Of a stretch of DNA of 9,112 nt, positions 1-7,007 are shown in pieces. The notes beneath the pieces were generated by a model. It was not told where the DNA came from. It did not search any database and was given only the letters and a program-made list of their open reading frames with translations. The stretch comes from Planctomycetota bacterium. Lineage in GTDB: Bacteria; Planctomycetota; UBA11346. Within the stretch, counting starts at the first letter, position 1. Each line of letters opens with the position of its first letter. Both the position numbers and the translations under genes were made by a program. The stretch is from the NCBI GenBank assembly GCA_007131555.1, contig SLQH01000243.1, forward strand, positions 1 to 9,112. The letters are read 5' to 3'.

Positions 1-2404
1 GGGCCTGGCGCCAGGCGCCGACTGCTGCCACCAGTTGTTCACCCTGGGCCTTGTTGAGCTCACCTCGTCTGATCCAGGGTTCGATGTCGCTGGCCCAGGA
101 GCGTTCGGCAGCGTATTCGGCTGCTCCCACGACCAAGACCCGCAGCCGTTCGGCCAGGGATGGTGCCAGGGGATGGTCTTCGCCAGCGGCGCTCAGGGCA
201 GCGGCGGCGGCCTCGGCATCCTCACGGGCCAGGGCCTGGCAGGCCAGGGCGATATGACCATGGGCATCGGCCGGCCGCCAATCGGCCAGGAAGGCCGCAT
301 GCTGGGCCGGGGTCAGATCATCCCAGCGCACCGGAATCGGTACGAGCCGGGTATCCCGCCCCAGGGTGACCTCGGTCTCGACCCGCAGAAAGCGCTCATC
401 GTGGGACAGCAGGGTGCCGCTGCGCGGTCCGCTGGTGGTCTCCAGGGTGATCGGCTGGCGCAGGTGGGCATCAAGATAGCGGATGCGCTCAGCAGCCTGG
501 TCGTCCAAGGCATCGGCTACTGCCGTTACGGCCTCCAGCTGCAGATGGGCAGCGCGGTTGGCCGGGTCACGTTGCAGTCTCCGGACCTGGTCACGGGCCT
601 CGTCGGCATTGCCGGCCAGCAGGGCGTCCAGCAGGGTCTTCTCGGCTCGTCGCCAGGCGGCTGTCGCCTGCTCGGCCAGTTCCTGGCGGCGGGCTGCGAT
701 GGCCGTGGTGAGTTGTTGGGCGGTCTTTTCGACGGCAGCGACGGCCTCGGCGCAGTCGACCTCATCAAGACGGGCAATCTCAGCTTCGGCGCCATCCAGA
801 TCATCATTCGCCAGGGCCGCCCGTATCTGCCTCAGGCGATTGTCGACCTCGGCTGCGGCGGCCGCCTCGATCCCGGCCAGGGCTTGCGCGGGCATCTCGT
901 CAAGACGCGCCGCCAGTTCAGGATCGAATGCCGTCACCAGAGATCGGGCCGCGCTGTAGTGACCAGTGTCGCTGTGCTGGGTGATCTGTTCGGCAATGGC
1001 TGTCCATTGTTCTTGGGCATGGGCGGTCCAGGCTGTATCAAGGGCCTCCAGGGCTTGATCCACCTCGAAGGCCACCACCGTCCCTCGCCCGGCTGTCTGG
1101 GCCTCTTCCATGTACTGGCGGGTGCGGGCGAAGGCGGTGGGATTCTCATCCAGATAACGGATGGCGAAGGCCAGCATCTCGGCCGCCTGGCTGGCGCTGG
1201 GTGCTGTGACAGGTTCCTGGGGGTCAGGATCAGGGTCGCTTGCTGGGGTGGGGTCGGCGATCGCCGTTTCGGGACTTGTTTCAGTTGTTGGTGGGGAACT
1301 TGATGGCTTGGCGGCGTTATTGAAGGCCATGATTGCCGCCGCTATCACGATCACCGCGACCCCAGCCAGCGCCGCGATCAGAGCCATGGGGGGCTTGGTG
1401 CGGTGGCTGCTGCGATGGTGATGACCGCCCTCATGGGCGGACTCGGCCAGACGGGGCTGGCTGGGCCGGCCCGGTCGACCATGACCCGGTCTGGCCCGGC
1501 CGCTGTTGGCGGACCTGGCGAGCGGAAGCTGGCCGGCGCGCAGGGCTTCCAGGTCGGTGAGCAGTTGCTCGGCGCTCTGATAGCGTTGTTCGGGCGATTT
1601 GCGCAACAGCTTGAGGATGATCCGTTCCAGCCCGGCCGAGACCTCCGGGCGTAGCGAGCGGATCGGCGGCGGAGCCTCGGTCGCATGCTTGATGGCCACC
1701 GCCGAGGCCGATTGGCCGTCGAATACCGGGGTGCCGCTGAGCAGGAAGTGCAGGGTCGCGCCCAGGGAATAGAGATCGGCCCGGCCGTCGACCGTCTCGC
1801 CCTTGGCCTGCTCCGGGGCGATGTAGTGCGGGGTGCCCATCATGGTTCCGCCCAGGGTCACATCCAATTCCCCGGACATCGGCTTGGCCAGGCCCAGATC
1901 GCCCAGACGCGGCTCGCCGGCAGGGTCGATGAGGACGTTCTCCGGCTTGACGTCGCGATGGACGATGCCTCGGCCATGGGCCGCCGCCAGGGCCTTGGCG
2001 ACCCCCATCACGTAGCTGATCGCCTGTTCCTCGGCCAGGGGGCCGTTGTCGCGCACCACCTGCTTGAGGTCCCGTCCGTCAATGAGTTCCATGGTGAAGT
2101 AGTAATACGACCCTTCATGGCCACAGTCATAGACGTTGATCAGGTTGGGATGGGTCAGTTGACCGGCTGAGCGGGCCTCGCGCAGAAAGCGCTGGACGAA
2201 GGCCTCGTCACTGGCCAGCCGGGGCGGCAGGACCTTGAGCGCCACCAGACGGTCCATCGACAGCTGCCGGGCCTTGAATACCGCCCCCATGCCGCCCTGG
2301 CCGATCTTGGCGACGATCTCGCAGCCGCCCAGGCGTTTGCCGGCATTGCTGTCACCAACCGCAGGCTGGGGCGGCGGGCTTCCGGAAGATGGCGCAGATG
2401 TCAT
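1..2404 (-). CDS. Membrane-anchored Hanks-type Ser/Thr protein kinase (C-terminus cut by window edge)
   Basis: This gene is open from ATG at 2404 to the left edge with no stop (801 codons visible), so its C-terminus is missing. The kinase domain spans about residues 28-290: glycine loop GQGGMG (35-40), VALK lysine K57, alpha-C glutamate E76, catalytic HRDVKPEN (149-156), DLG in place of the usual DFG (169-171), and GTPHYIAPEQ (190-199). An Arg/His-rich stretch (303-337) precedes one hydrophobic segment (about 340-361), then a Pro/Thr/Asp linker. From about 402 the chain is Ala/Glu/Arg-rich and predicted helical, TPR- or coiled-coil-like. It is followed by a strand-rich patch (about 642-700) and another helical part. 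This is the PknB-like layout: cytoplasmic kinase, one membrane span, outer portion. It should phosphorylate Ser/Thr on proteins; substrates are unknown. GGAG lies 7 bases before the ATG, supporting this start. The kinase call is firm; the outer domain is unrecognised. Confidence 0.95.
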   Translation of the reverse strand, partial: MTSAPSSGSPPPQPAVGDSNAGKRLGGCEIVAKIGQGGMGAVFKARQLSMDRLVALKVLPPRLASDEAFVQRFLREARSAGQLTHPNLINVYDCGHEGSYYYFTMELIDGRDLKQVVRDNGPLAEEQAISYVMGVAKALAAAHGRGIVHRDVKPENVLIDPAGEPRLGDLGLAKPMSGELDVTLGGTMMGTPHYIAPEQAKGETVDGRADLYSLGATLHFLLSGTPVFDGQSASAVAIKHATEAPPPIRSLRPEVSAGLERIILKLLRKSPEQRYQSAEQLLTDLEALRAGQLPLARSANSGRARPGHGRPGRPSQPRLAESAHEGGHHHRSSHRTKPPMALIAALAGVAVIVIAAAIMAFNNAAKPSSSPPTTETSPETAIADPTPASDPDPDPQEPVTAPSASQAAEMLAFAIRYLDENPTAFARTRQYMEEAQTAGRGTVVAFEVDQALEALDTAWTAHAQEQWTAIAEQITQHSDTGHYSAARSLVTAFDPELAARLDEMPAQALAGIEAAAAAEVDNRLRQIRAALANDDLDGAEAEIARLDEVDCAEAVAAVEKTAQQLTTAIAARRQELAEQATAAWRRAEKTLLDALLAGNADEARDQVRRLQRDPANRAAHLQLEAVTAVADALDDQAAERIRYLDAHLRQPITLETTSGPRSGTLLSHDERFLRVETEVTLGRDTRLVPIPVRWDDLTPAQHAAFLADWRPADAHGHIALACQALAREDAEAAAAALSAAGEDHPLAPSLAERLRVLVVGAAEYAAERSWASDIEPWIRRGELNKAQGEQLVAAVGAWRQA

Positions 2405-2411
2405 CGCAGTT

Positions 2412-2415
2412 CTCC
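2412..2415 (-). promoter_or_regulatory. Ribosome binding site of the kinase gene
   Basis: On the minus strand GGAG, within GTGGAGAA, lies seven bases upstream of the ATG at 2404. It supports that start for the kinase gene. Confidence 0.6.
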
Positions 2416-2445
2416 ACTGTCGCCGGGAACATCCTCAACACATCC

Positions 2446-2473
2446 ATGATACACAGCACTGATCAATTGTACA
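2446..2473 (-). promoter_or_regulatory. Possible sigma-70-like promoter for the kinase gene
   Basis: Reading the minus strand, TGTACA (2473-2468) is followed after 16 bases by TATCAT (2451-2446). Each box matches the housekeeping consensus at four or five of six positions. The implied start near 2439 would give a leader of about 35 bases before the kinase ATG. The area is locally AT-richer than its surroundings. This is pattern matching only, and the boxes are weak. Confidence 0.3.
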
Positions 2474-2562
2474 GGCGGCTCTGCCTTCTGCCACAGGGGG
2501 AATATCCTACACTGGTCGTTCGGGTGGTGTTACTTGGGGAGAAGGTGGTGACGATGACATTA

Positions 2563-2806
2563 TTACCCGGAGTACCGGGCCTTGGCCCGCGTACATTGGC
2601 GGGCGGAGGATTGTGAGATGGGCAGAGGCCAGGGCGGCGGCACCAGTGTTGTCTCTCGCTTGCGCTCATCATCGCCATGATTGATCGCGAGTCGCGGGAT
2701 CTACGGGCCGTATGGCGGATATCATGGCGACGTCCAGGCTGGTATTGGGCGAAAGCGCGGCATCCACGCGTCGGCACGCGGGCCAAGGCCCGGTGCTCCG
2801 TGGTGG
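2563..2806 (+). repeat. Long inverted repeat, candidate structured RNA or palindromic element
   Basis: Bases 2568-2592 are the reverse complement of 2776-2800 at 24 of 25 positions. The single difference (T2573 against G2795) is a G-U pair if the plus strand is transcribed, but an A-C mismatch in minus-strand RNA. After one bulged base (T2801) the pairing continues for five more pairs (2563-2567 with 2802-2806, the last two G-U). The arms enclose about 183 bases that contain another perfect 10-base inverted repeat (2672-2681 with 2721-2730) around a small CGCG-AGT-CGCG hairpin (2686-2696). No target-site duplication is visible at the outer ends, so an insertion element is not supported. It does not match any RNA family recognised here (no RNase P, tmRNA or 6S signature was noticed). 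The repeat itself is certain; its function and strand are inference. Confidence 0.85.
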
Positions 2807-2858
2807 CTGGGTGATGGGCGATCAGATGCAAGGAGTCTTTCGACGGTCTTCGTGCTGG

Positions 2859-3632
2859 TCAGGCTGGTGGGCCGTGTCGTCGGGTGATCCATGCGTTGTT
2901 GCTGTAGCGGGCCTGACGCAGGGCGGCGGCGGCGGCCAGTTCCTGGGCTTCGGGGGGGGCCACATCGGCGGTGGCGTTGAGGGCGGCCAGGAGGCCGTTG
3001 AGGAGGGCCTGGGCGGCAGGTGCTTCTGCTAGTCCGCAGCCAGCCACCGCAGGGCCATCCCAGGGGTTGCTGGCCAGCTTGAGACTGCCGTGGATCAGGA
3101 CCCGGTCGTGGCGGGTCCGGGCGGCGCTGCCCAGGACCTTGGCCTGATCAGGGGCGATCAGGTCATGCGGGGCCGGGCTGGCAAAGCAGCGGGGGTCGGT
3201 CCGGAAGCGGTGATCGCCACGCTGACAGGGGTTCTCTGTGAGGTGGGCTCCAGCCACATGCAGGTGCTTGAGGATGGCCCCATGCAGGAGGGGGTAGAGC
3301 TGGCGGGGATGCTGGGGCAGTCCGTCCTGGCCAAGCCGTCCGATCAGGGCGTAGGTGATCTCATGGTGGTGCCAGATGGCGCCGCCGCCGGTAATACGAC
3401 GGACCACCGGCATGGGTGCCGGCAGGCTGGCCGTCACCGCGTCGTGGTCCTGAAAGTAGCCTAGGGACAACGTGGCGGTGGGCCAGCGGTACAAGCGCAG
3501 TGTGGTGACCTGGGCCTGTTCCAGCAGGGCCTCATCCAGACACATATGGGCCGCCCCATCGTCATCAGAGATGGGTATGGTCGTGCTAGGTTGTTGGCCT
3601 GAGTCTGAAAGGAGGCGGATCGGGTGGCCCAT
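2859..3632 (-). CDS. Lipoate-protein ligase A / octanoyltransferase family protein
   Basis: This 257-residue protein belongs to the BPL/LplA/LipB catalytic fold. It shows the family landmarks in order: MCLDEALL near 30-37, RLYRWPTATLSLGYFQ (46-61), the nucleotide/lipoyl pocket RRITGGGAIWHHHEITYAL (78-96), PRCFASPAPHDLI (147-159), and the lysine in QAKVLGSAAR (K165) followed by LIHGSL (179-184). K165 sits where LplA uses a lysine to hold the lipoyl group. Family members attach lipoate or octanoate to lysines of 2-oxoacid dehydrogenases and GcvH in the cytoplasm. There is no LplA C-terminal accessory domain, so whether it is a full ligase, an octanoyl/lipoyl transferase or a relative cannot be told. 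The start at 3632 is kept although its ribosome site is weak, because M30 falls inside the family's conserved N-terminal block. The kinase gene follows on the same strand after 454 bases. Confidence 0.85.
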   Translation of the reverse strand: MGHPIRLLSDSGQQPSTTIPISDDDGAAHMCLDEALLEQAQVTTLRLYRWPTATLSLGYFQDHDAVTASLPAPMPVVRRITGGGAIWHHHEITYALIGRLGQDGLPQHPRQLYPLLHGAILKHLHVAGAHLTENPCQRGDHRFRTDPRCFASPAPHDLIAPDQAKVLGSAARTRHDRVLIHGSLKLASNPWDGPAVAGCGLAEAPAAQALLNGLLAALNATADVAPPEAQELAAAAALRQARYSNNAWITRRHGPPA

Positions 3633-3753
3633 GTATGCAGTGTCCGGGAACCAAGCGCCGGCTCAAGTCGTCAAATCGTGCATGGGGCAGTGGTGCATGG
3701 AGGACGAGATATCGCCCTGATCAGCGCTTCCTGTCCTGGTCGCTCTTCGTGCA

Positions 3754-3781
3754 TGGACTTCATGTCGGAGACCTTTATGAT
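3754..3781 (+). promoter_or_regulatory. Possible promoter of the LysM-phosphatase-STAS operon
   Basis: TGGACT (3754-3759) and TATGAT (3776-3781) are 16 bases apart. The second box matches the -10 consensus at five of six positions. A start near 3788 would leave a leader of about 39 bases to the ATG at 3827. It lies in the gap between two divergent genes (3633-3826), where a promoter is expected. It is judged by eye only. Confidence 0.35.
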
Positions 3782-3814
3782 TTCCCGTGGGTGGACGCAG
3801 GGTCCGCAGTGATC

Positions 3815-3820
3815 AAGGAG
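3815..3820 (+). promoter_or_regulatory. Ribosome binding site that sets the LysM protein start
   Basis: AAGGAG ends six bases before the ATG at 3827. The reading frame is open back to 3635, but that upstream stretch has no ribosome site and encodes no plausible domain. The site therefore favours 3827, which puts the hydrophobic anchor at the N-terminus. Confidence 0.75.
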
Positions 3821-3826
3821 TCGGTC

Positions 3827-5254
3827 ATGGCCATGTCGAAGGATCTGCTGATTGCGACCGTTGTGTTGGTGGTCTGCGTCGGCTTGTTGACCATCGCTTT
3901 GCTGCCGTCTGGCTCCGCGCCGGATGGGGATGATGACAGCTTGGCACGGGGTGATCTGGCTACAGATCGGGACCGTACTCCTGTCAGGGAGGTGCGAACC
4001 TCTCCGCCAGGTCGCCAGACAACGGAACCAGAATCGATCAGGCAACGTTCTGACCCGCCTTCCCGTCCTGTTGATCCCGAGCCCATCCTTGATATCAGCA
4101 CTCGTCTGCCGCCGCCGGATCCTGATCCGGACCCGCTCAGGCTTGAGGACGACGCCATAGACGACCTTCTTGCCATCGGGCGCCCGCCGCTTGATGAGCC
4201 AGATGATGATCCTCTGGCCTTGCTGGATGATCCGCCAGTGGAGGAAGATCCGCCGAGTACGACCCGCCGTTCATCCACCCAGAGGACGACGCGTGATGAT
4301 GATCTATTGGTGCTCGACGATGATCCGCCACTGCGTCGTCAGGATCGGGTGGAAGCGGCTGATGAACGGTGGCATGTGGTTGAACGTGGCGATGTACTGG
4401 GAGCGATCAGTCAACAGTACTATGGCACAGTGGCCCATTGGGGCCTGATCCGGGACGCCAACAATGTCGATCCCATGGGCCTGCGTCCGGGGATGCGCCT
4501 GCGGATACCGGCCTTGCCGACCACGGCCGCGGCGCGGGCTGATGAGCGGGTTCGACGAGGCGACGGCCGTACCCATGTGGTGCAACGTGGCGAGTCCTAT
4601 TGGGTCATTGCCCGCGATGTCCTGGGGGACGCCACCCGTCATCGTGAACTGACCGACCTCAACGATATCGGTCCCTATGACCTCAAGCCGGGCGATGTCA
4701 TCACCTTGCCGCCACCCGGACCGGCCCGTGCAAGCTCGACCCGAGCCGGGTCCGCAGCAACGGCCATACCGTCCGGTGCTCGTGTGCATGTGGTCGAGGC
4801 CGGAGACATCCTTGGGGATATCAGCCGTCGGTATTATGGCACCGCGACCAGGTGGCGTGAAATCGCCCAGGCCAATAACATCAGCGATCCTGGTCGCTTG
4901 CGGATCGGTCAGCGCCTGGTCATTCCAGATGCCCAGGATGGGCCTCGTGCGACTCCCCGTTCGACTTCGGCAGATGGTCGCCATCACGTGGTTGCCAGGG
5001 GTGAGACCCTGGGCGAGATCAGCATGCAATATTATGGTACCAGTCAGCGCTGGCGCGAGATCCAGGATGCCAATCCGGGCATCAATCCGCTTGCCGTGCC
5101 GGTTGGCCATCGTCTGTTGATCCCCGGTCTTGGTGATGCCGATGGGGCTGCCAGGCCCTCGCCGTCGCGGTCCCAGCCGCGCCAATCAGATCCTCCCAGG
5201 GCGACGCGCTCATCACGGCCTCCGGCCCATCATGACCTGTTGGATCTCGACTGA
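3827..5254 (+). CDS. Membrane-anchored protein with four LysM domains
   Basis: This 475-residue protein has an N-terminal hydrophobic segment (about residues 6-27, DLLIATVVLVVCVGLLTIAL) that should be an uncleaved anchor or signal. There is no clear lipobox at its end. A disordered, Asp/Pro/Arg-rich linker follows (about 30-180). Four LysM domains begin near residues 182, 249, 320 and 386. Each opens with HVV-x-x-G-[DE] and ends in a G-x-x-[LI]-x-[IL]-P motif; three contain the typical YYGT followed by W-x-x-[IL]. The second is more divergent (VLGDATRHREL). LysM binds N-acetylglucosamine polymers such as peptidoglycan, so the protein probably sits outside the membrane touching the wall. Its C-terminus is Pro/Ser/Arg-rich and ends in DLLDLD. 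No enzymatic domain is seen. It opens the operon; the next gene starts six bases after its stop. Confidence 0.9.
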   Translation: MAMSKDLLIATVVLVVCVGLLTIALLPSGSAPDGDDDSLARGDLATDRDRTPVREVRTSPPGRQTTEPESIRQRSDPPSRPVDPEPILDISTRLPPPDPDPDPLRLEDDAIDDLLAIGRPPLDEPDDDPLALLDDPPVEEDPPSTTRRSSTQRTTRDDDLLVLDDDPPLRRQDRVEAADERWHVVERGDVLGAISQQYYGTVAHWGLIRDANNVDPMGLRPGMRLRIPALPTTAAARADERVRRGDGRTHVVQRGESYWVIARDVLGDATRHRELTDLNDIGPYDLKPGDVITLPPPGPARASSTRAGSAATAIPSGARVHVVEAGDILGDISRRYYGTATRWREIAQANNISDPGRLRIGQRLVIPDAQDGPRATPRSTSADGRHHVVARGETLGEISMQYYGTSQRWREIQDANPGINPLAVPVGHRLLIPGLGDADGAARPSPSRSQPRQSDPPRATRSSRPPAHHDLLDLD

Positions 5255-5260
5255 GATCCA

Positions 5261-6997
5261 ATGGGCGCCGATCCAGCCAGTGGTCTGCACAATCATGCGG
5301 ATGTCGCCCGCTATGCCCATGATCTGGATGCCCTGTTGGCGGTGTCCCGGGCCATGTCGGCGGAGCGGGACGTTGTCCGGCTGTTGAGTCTGATCCTTGA
5401 TGCGGCCAAGGAGTTGACCGGCGCTGATCGCGGCAGTGTCTTTCTGGTTGATGAGCAACGGGGTGAGTTGTGGACCCGGGTCGCCCAGGGGGCTGAGCCG
5501 ATCCGTATTCCGATGGGCAGTGGCATTGTCGGGGCGGTGATTGATTCTGATGACGTCATCAACATTGCCGATGCCTACGATCATCCCCGCTTCAATCCCG
5601 AGCATGATGAGCGCAGTGGCTACCGGACCACTTCGGTGCTCTGTGTGCCTCTGCGTAATCATGAGGAGCGGGTCATAGGGGCTCTGCAGGTCCTCAACAA
5701 GGCTGCTGGCGGTGCCTTTACGGCCTATGACGAACACATCCTGATGGCGCTGGGGAGCAACGCCGCCATCGCCTTGGATACTGCCCAGCTCATTGCCAGT
5801 GATCATGAACGGCAGCGCTTGAGCCAGGAGATGGCCCTGGCCCGGGAGATTCAACAGAGTCTGTTGCCACGTACCATGCCGGTGTTCGCTGGATGGCGCC
5901 TGCATGCCTGGCAGCAGCCCTGCGACGAGACCGGTGGCGACTATCATGACTTCCTCCTGGGCGATGGCCATCTGGACGTCGTGGTCGGGGATGTCAGTGG
6001 ACATGGCGTGGCCGCTGCGCTGTTGGTCTGCACTGCCCGGGCCAGTCTGCGGGCTCTGCATGGCGAGATTGCAGACCCGGCCGTCCTGTTGTCTCGACTC
6101 AATACTATCCTTGATCGCGATCTGGCTGCTGATGCCTTCATGACCATGCTGCTGTGCCGTTTGCGCCGGGATGGGTCCTGTTGCTATGTCTCTGCTGGCC
6201 ATGAACCCCCCTTGATCTATCGCCACCAGGACCGGGCCTTCGACTCCCTGTCGTCCACGGGTCTGGTGCTGGGGGCCATGGATGGCGCTGCTTATGAAAC
6301 GACCGAGGTGTCTTCGCTGGCGGCTGGTGATCTGCTGGTGTCATGTACCGATGGCGTCTTTGAGGCCAATGACCCCGATCATGAGCGACAATGGGGTCTT
6401 GATGGTCTGCGGGCGGTCATAGCCGCTCACGCTGAGCATGGGGGGCGGGCCGTATTGGAAGCGGTGGTTGCCGAGATGCGGCGTCATCTGGGGGCCCGTC
6501 CGCCAGAGGATGATCTCACCCTGGTGGTGGCCGAACGCCTGTCGATGGGCCTCAGTCTTCTGCCTGGTCCGGCTCCTGAGCCCGGTGAACTGATCGACCG
6601 GTGGTGTTTTGCCTCACGCATGGACGGCAAGGACCCAGTGATTGCCGCTATCTCCCAGCATCTGCGCGATCGCGCCTGGGTGACGGCGGAAGACGAACAC
6701 TGGTTGGCGCTGGTCCTGGAAGAGGTGCTGGTCAATGCCATGTTCCATGGCAACGAGGGCGATCCTTCGTTGGAGGTGGTGGTGGAATTGCGTCTCGATG
6801 GCCAGCGCTGGGTATTGACAGTGCGCGATCATGGCTCTGGATTCACGGTTGACAACCTGCCGCGCCTGTCGGAGCCCGACGCCTTGCTGCTTGAGCATGG
6901 TCGGGGCATAGTGATCATGGATAGCTGGGTGGATGAGTTGAGTTACTATGAAGATGGCCGAGTGGTGCTCTTGGCCAAGCGTCTGGCTGACCCGTGA
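5261..6997 (+). CDS. GAF-SpoIIE (PP2C) phosphatase-HATPase anti-sigma kinase fusion
   Basis: This 578-residue cytoplasmic protein has three parts. A GAF sensor domain spans about 36-176, with TTSVLCVPL and VIGALQVLNK. A helical linker leads to LAREIQQSLLP (193-203), typical before RsbU/SpoIIE-type phosphatase domains. The phosphatase domain spans about 211-425, with metal-binding motifs ETGGDYHDF (223-231), GDVSGHG (243-249), TDGVFEA (363-369) and PEDDLTLVV (415-423). The last part is an RsbW/SpoIIAB-like ATPase (about 455-575), with N-box EEVLVNAMFHGN (487-498), VRDHGSGF (521-528) and HGRGIVIMDS (546-555). The phosphatase would remove phosphate from a STAS antagonist and the ATPase would add it, so both sides of a partner switch lie on one chain. 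The adjacent STAS gene is the obvious substrate. Only a weak ribosome site precedes the ATG, and the six-base gap suggests translational coupling to the LysM gene. The signal sensed by the GAF domain is unknown. Confidence 0.93.
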   Translation: MGADPASGLHNHADVARYAHDLDALLAVSRAMSAERDVVRLLSLILDAAKELTGADRGSVFLVDEQRGELWTRVAQGAEPIRIPMGSGIVGAVIDSDDVINIADAYDHPRFNPEHDERSGYRTTSVLCVPLRNHEERVIGALQVLNKAAGGAFTAYDEHILMALGSNAAIALDTAQLIASDHERQRLSQEMALAREIQQSLLPRTMPVFAGWRLHAWQQPCDETGGDYHDFLLGDGHLDVVVGDVSGHGVAAALLVCTARASLRALHGEIADPAVLLSRLNTILDRDLAADAFMTMLLCRLRRDGSCCYVSAGHEPPLIYRHQDRAFDSLSSTGLVLGAMDGAAYETTEVSSLAAGDLLVSCTDGVFEANDPDHERQWGLDGLRAVIAAHAEHGGRAVLEAVVAEMRRHLGARPPEDDLTLVVAERLSMGLSLLPGPAPEPGELIDRWCFASRMDGKDPVIAAISQHLRDRAWVTAEDEHWLALVLEEVLVNAMFHGNEGDPSLEVVVELRLDGQRWVLTVRDHGSGFTVDNLPRLSEPDALLLEHGRGIVIMDSWVDELSYYEDGRVVLLAKRLADP

Positions 6998-7007
6998 GGA
7001 TAAGCGT

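Larger units (their letters stand above)
2405..2858. other. 454-base intergenic region without a convincing gene
   Basis: This gap lies between the lipoate ligase-like gene (stop at 2859) and the kinase start (2404), both on the minus strand. Short reading frames exist on both strands (for example minus 2831-2463), but none has a good ribosome site or a recognisable domain, and their composition (many Arg, Pro, Ser, Thr) looks like noncoding translation. What it does hold is a possible kinase promoter (2446-2473) and a long inverted repeat with nested smaller hairpins (2563-2806). No clear Rho-independent terminator with a T-tract was seen after the ligase gene. Confidence 0.6.

Noticed and set aside
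35..1303. Plus-strand 422-codon open frame opposite the kinase gene
   Set aside because: It is the exact antisense register of the kinase codons, is Gly/Gln/Leu-rich without domains, and has no ribosome site. The minus-strand frame gives a textbook kinase.
2563..2806. Insertion sequence or MITE with terminal inverted repeats
   Set aside because: No direct target duplication was found at the outer ends and there is no transposase remnant. A copy search is needed before calling it mobile.
2463..2831. Minus-strand 122-codon frame between the ligase and kinase genes
   Set aside because: No ribosome site, no recognisable motif, and it runs through the inverted-repeat element, whose base pairing explains the sequence better.
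3635..3826. N-terminal extension of the LysM protein to the upstream ATG at 3635
   Set aside because: The extra residues put the membrane anchor far inside the protein, and only the ATG at 3827 has a good AAGGAG site.
4304..5185. Minus-strand 293-codon frame across the LysM region
   Set aside because: It lies opposite four clear LysM domains, has no domain of its own and no promoter or ribosome site.
5213..6226. Minus-strand 337-codon frame across the GAF-phosphatase gene
   Set aside because: Antisense shadow of a gene with unmistakable catalytic motifs.
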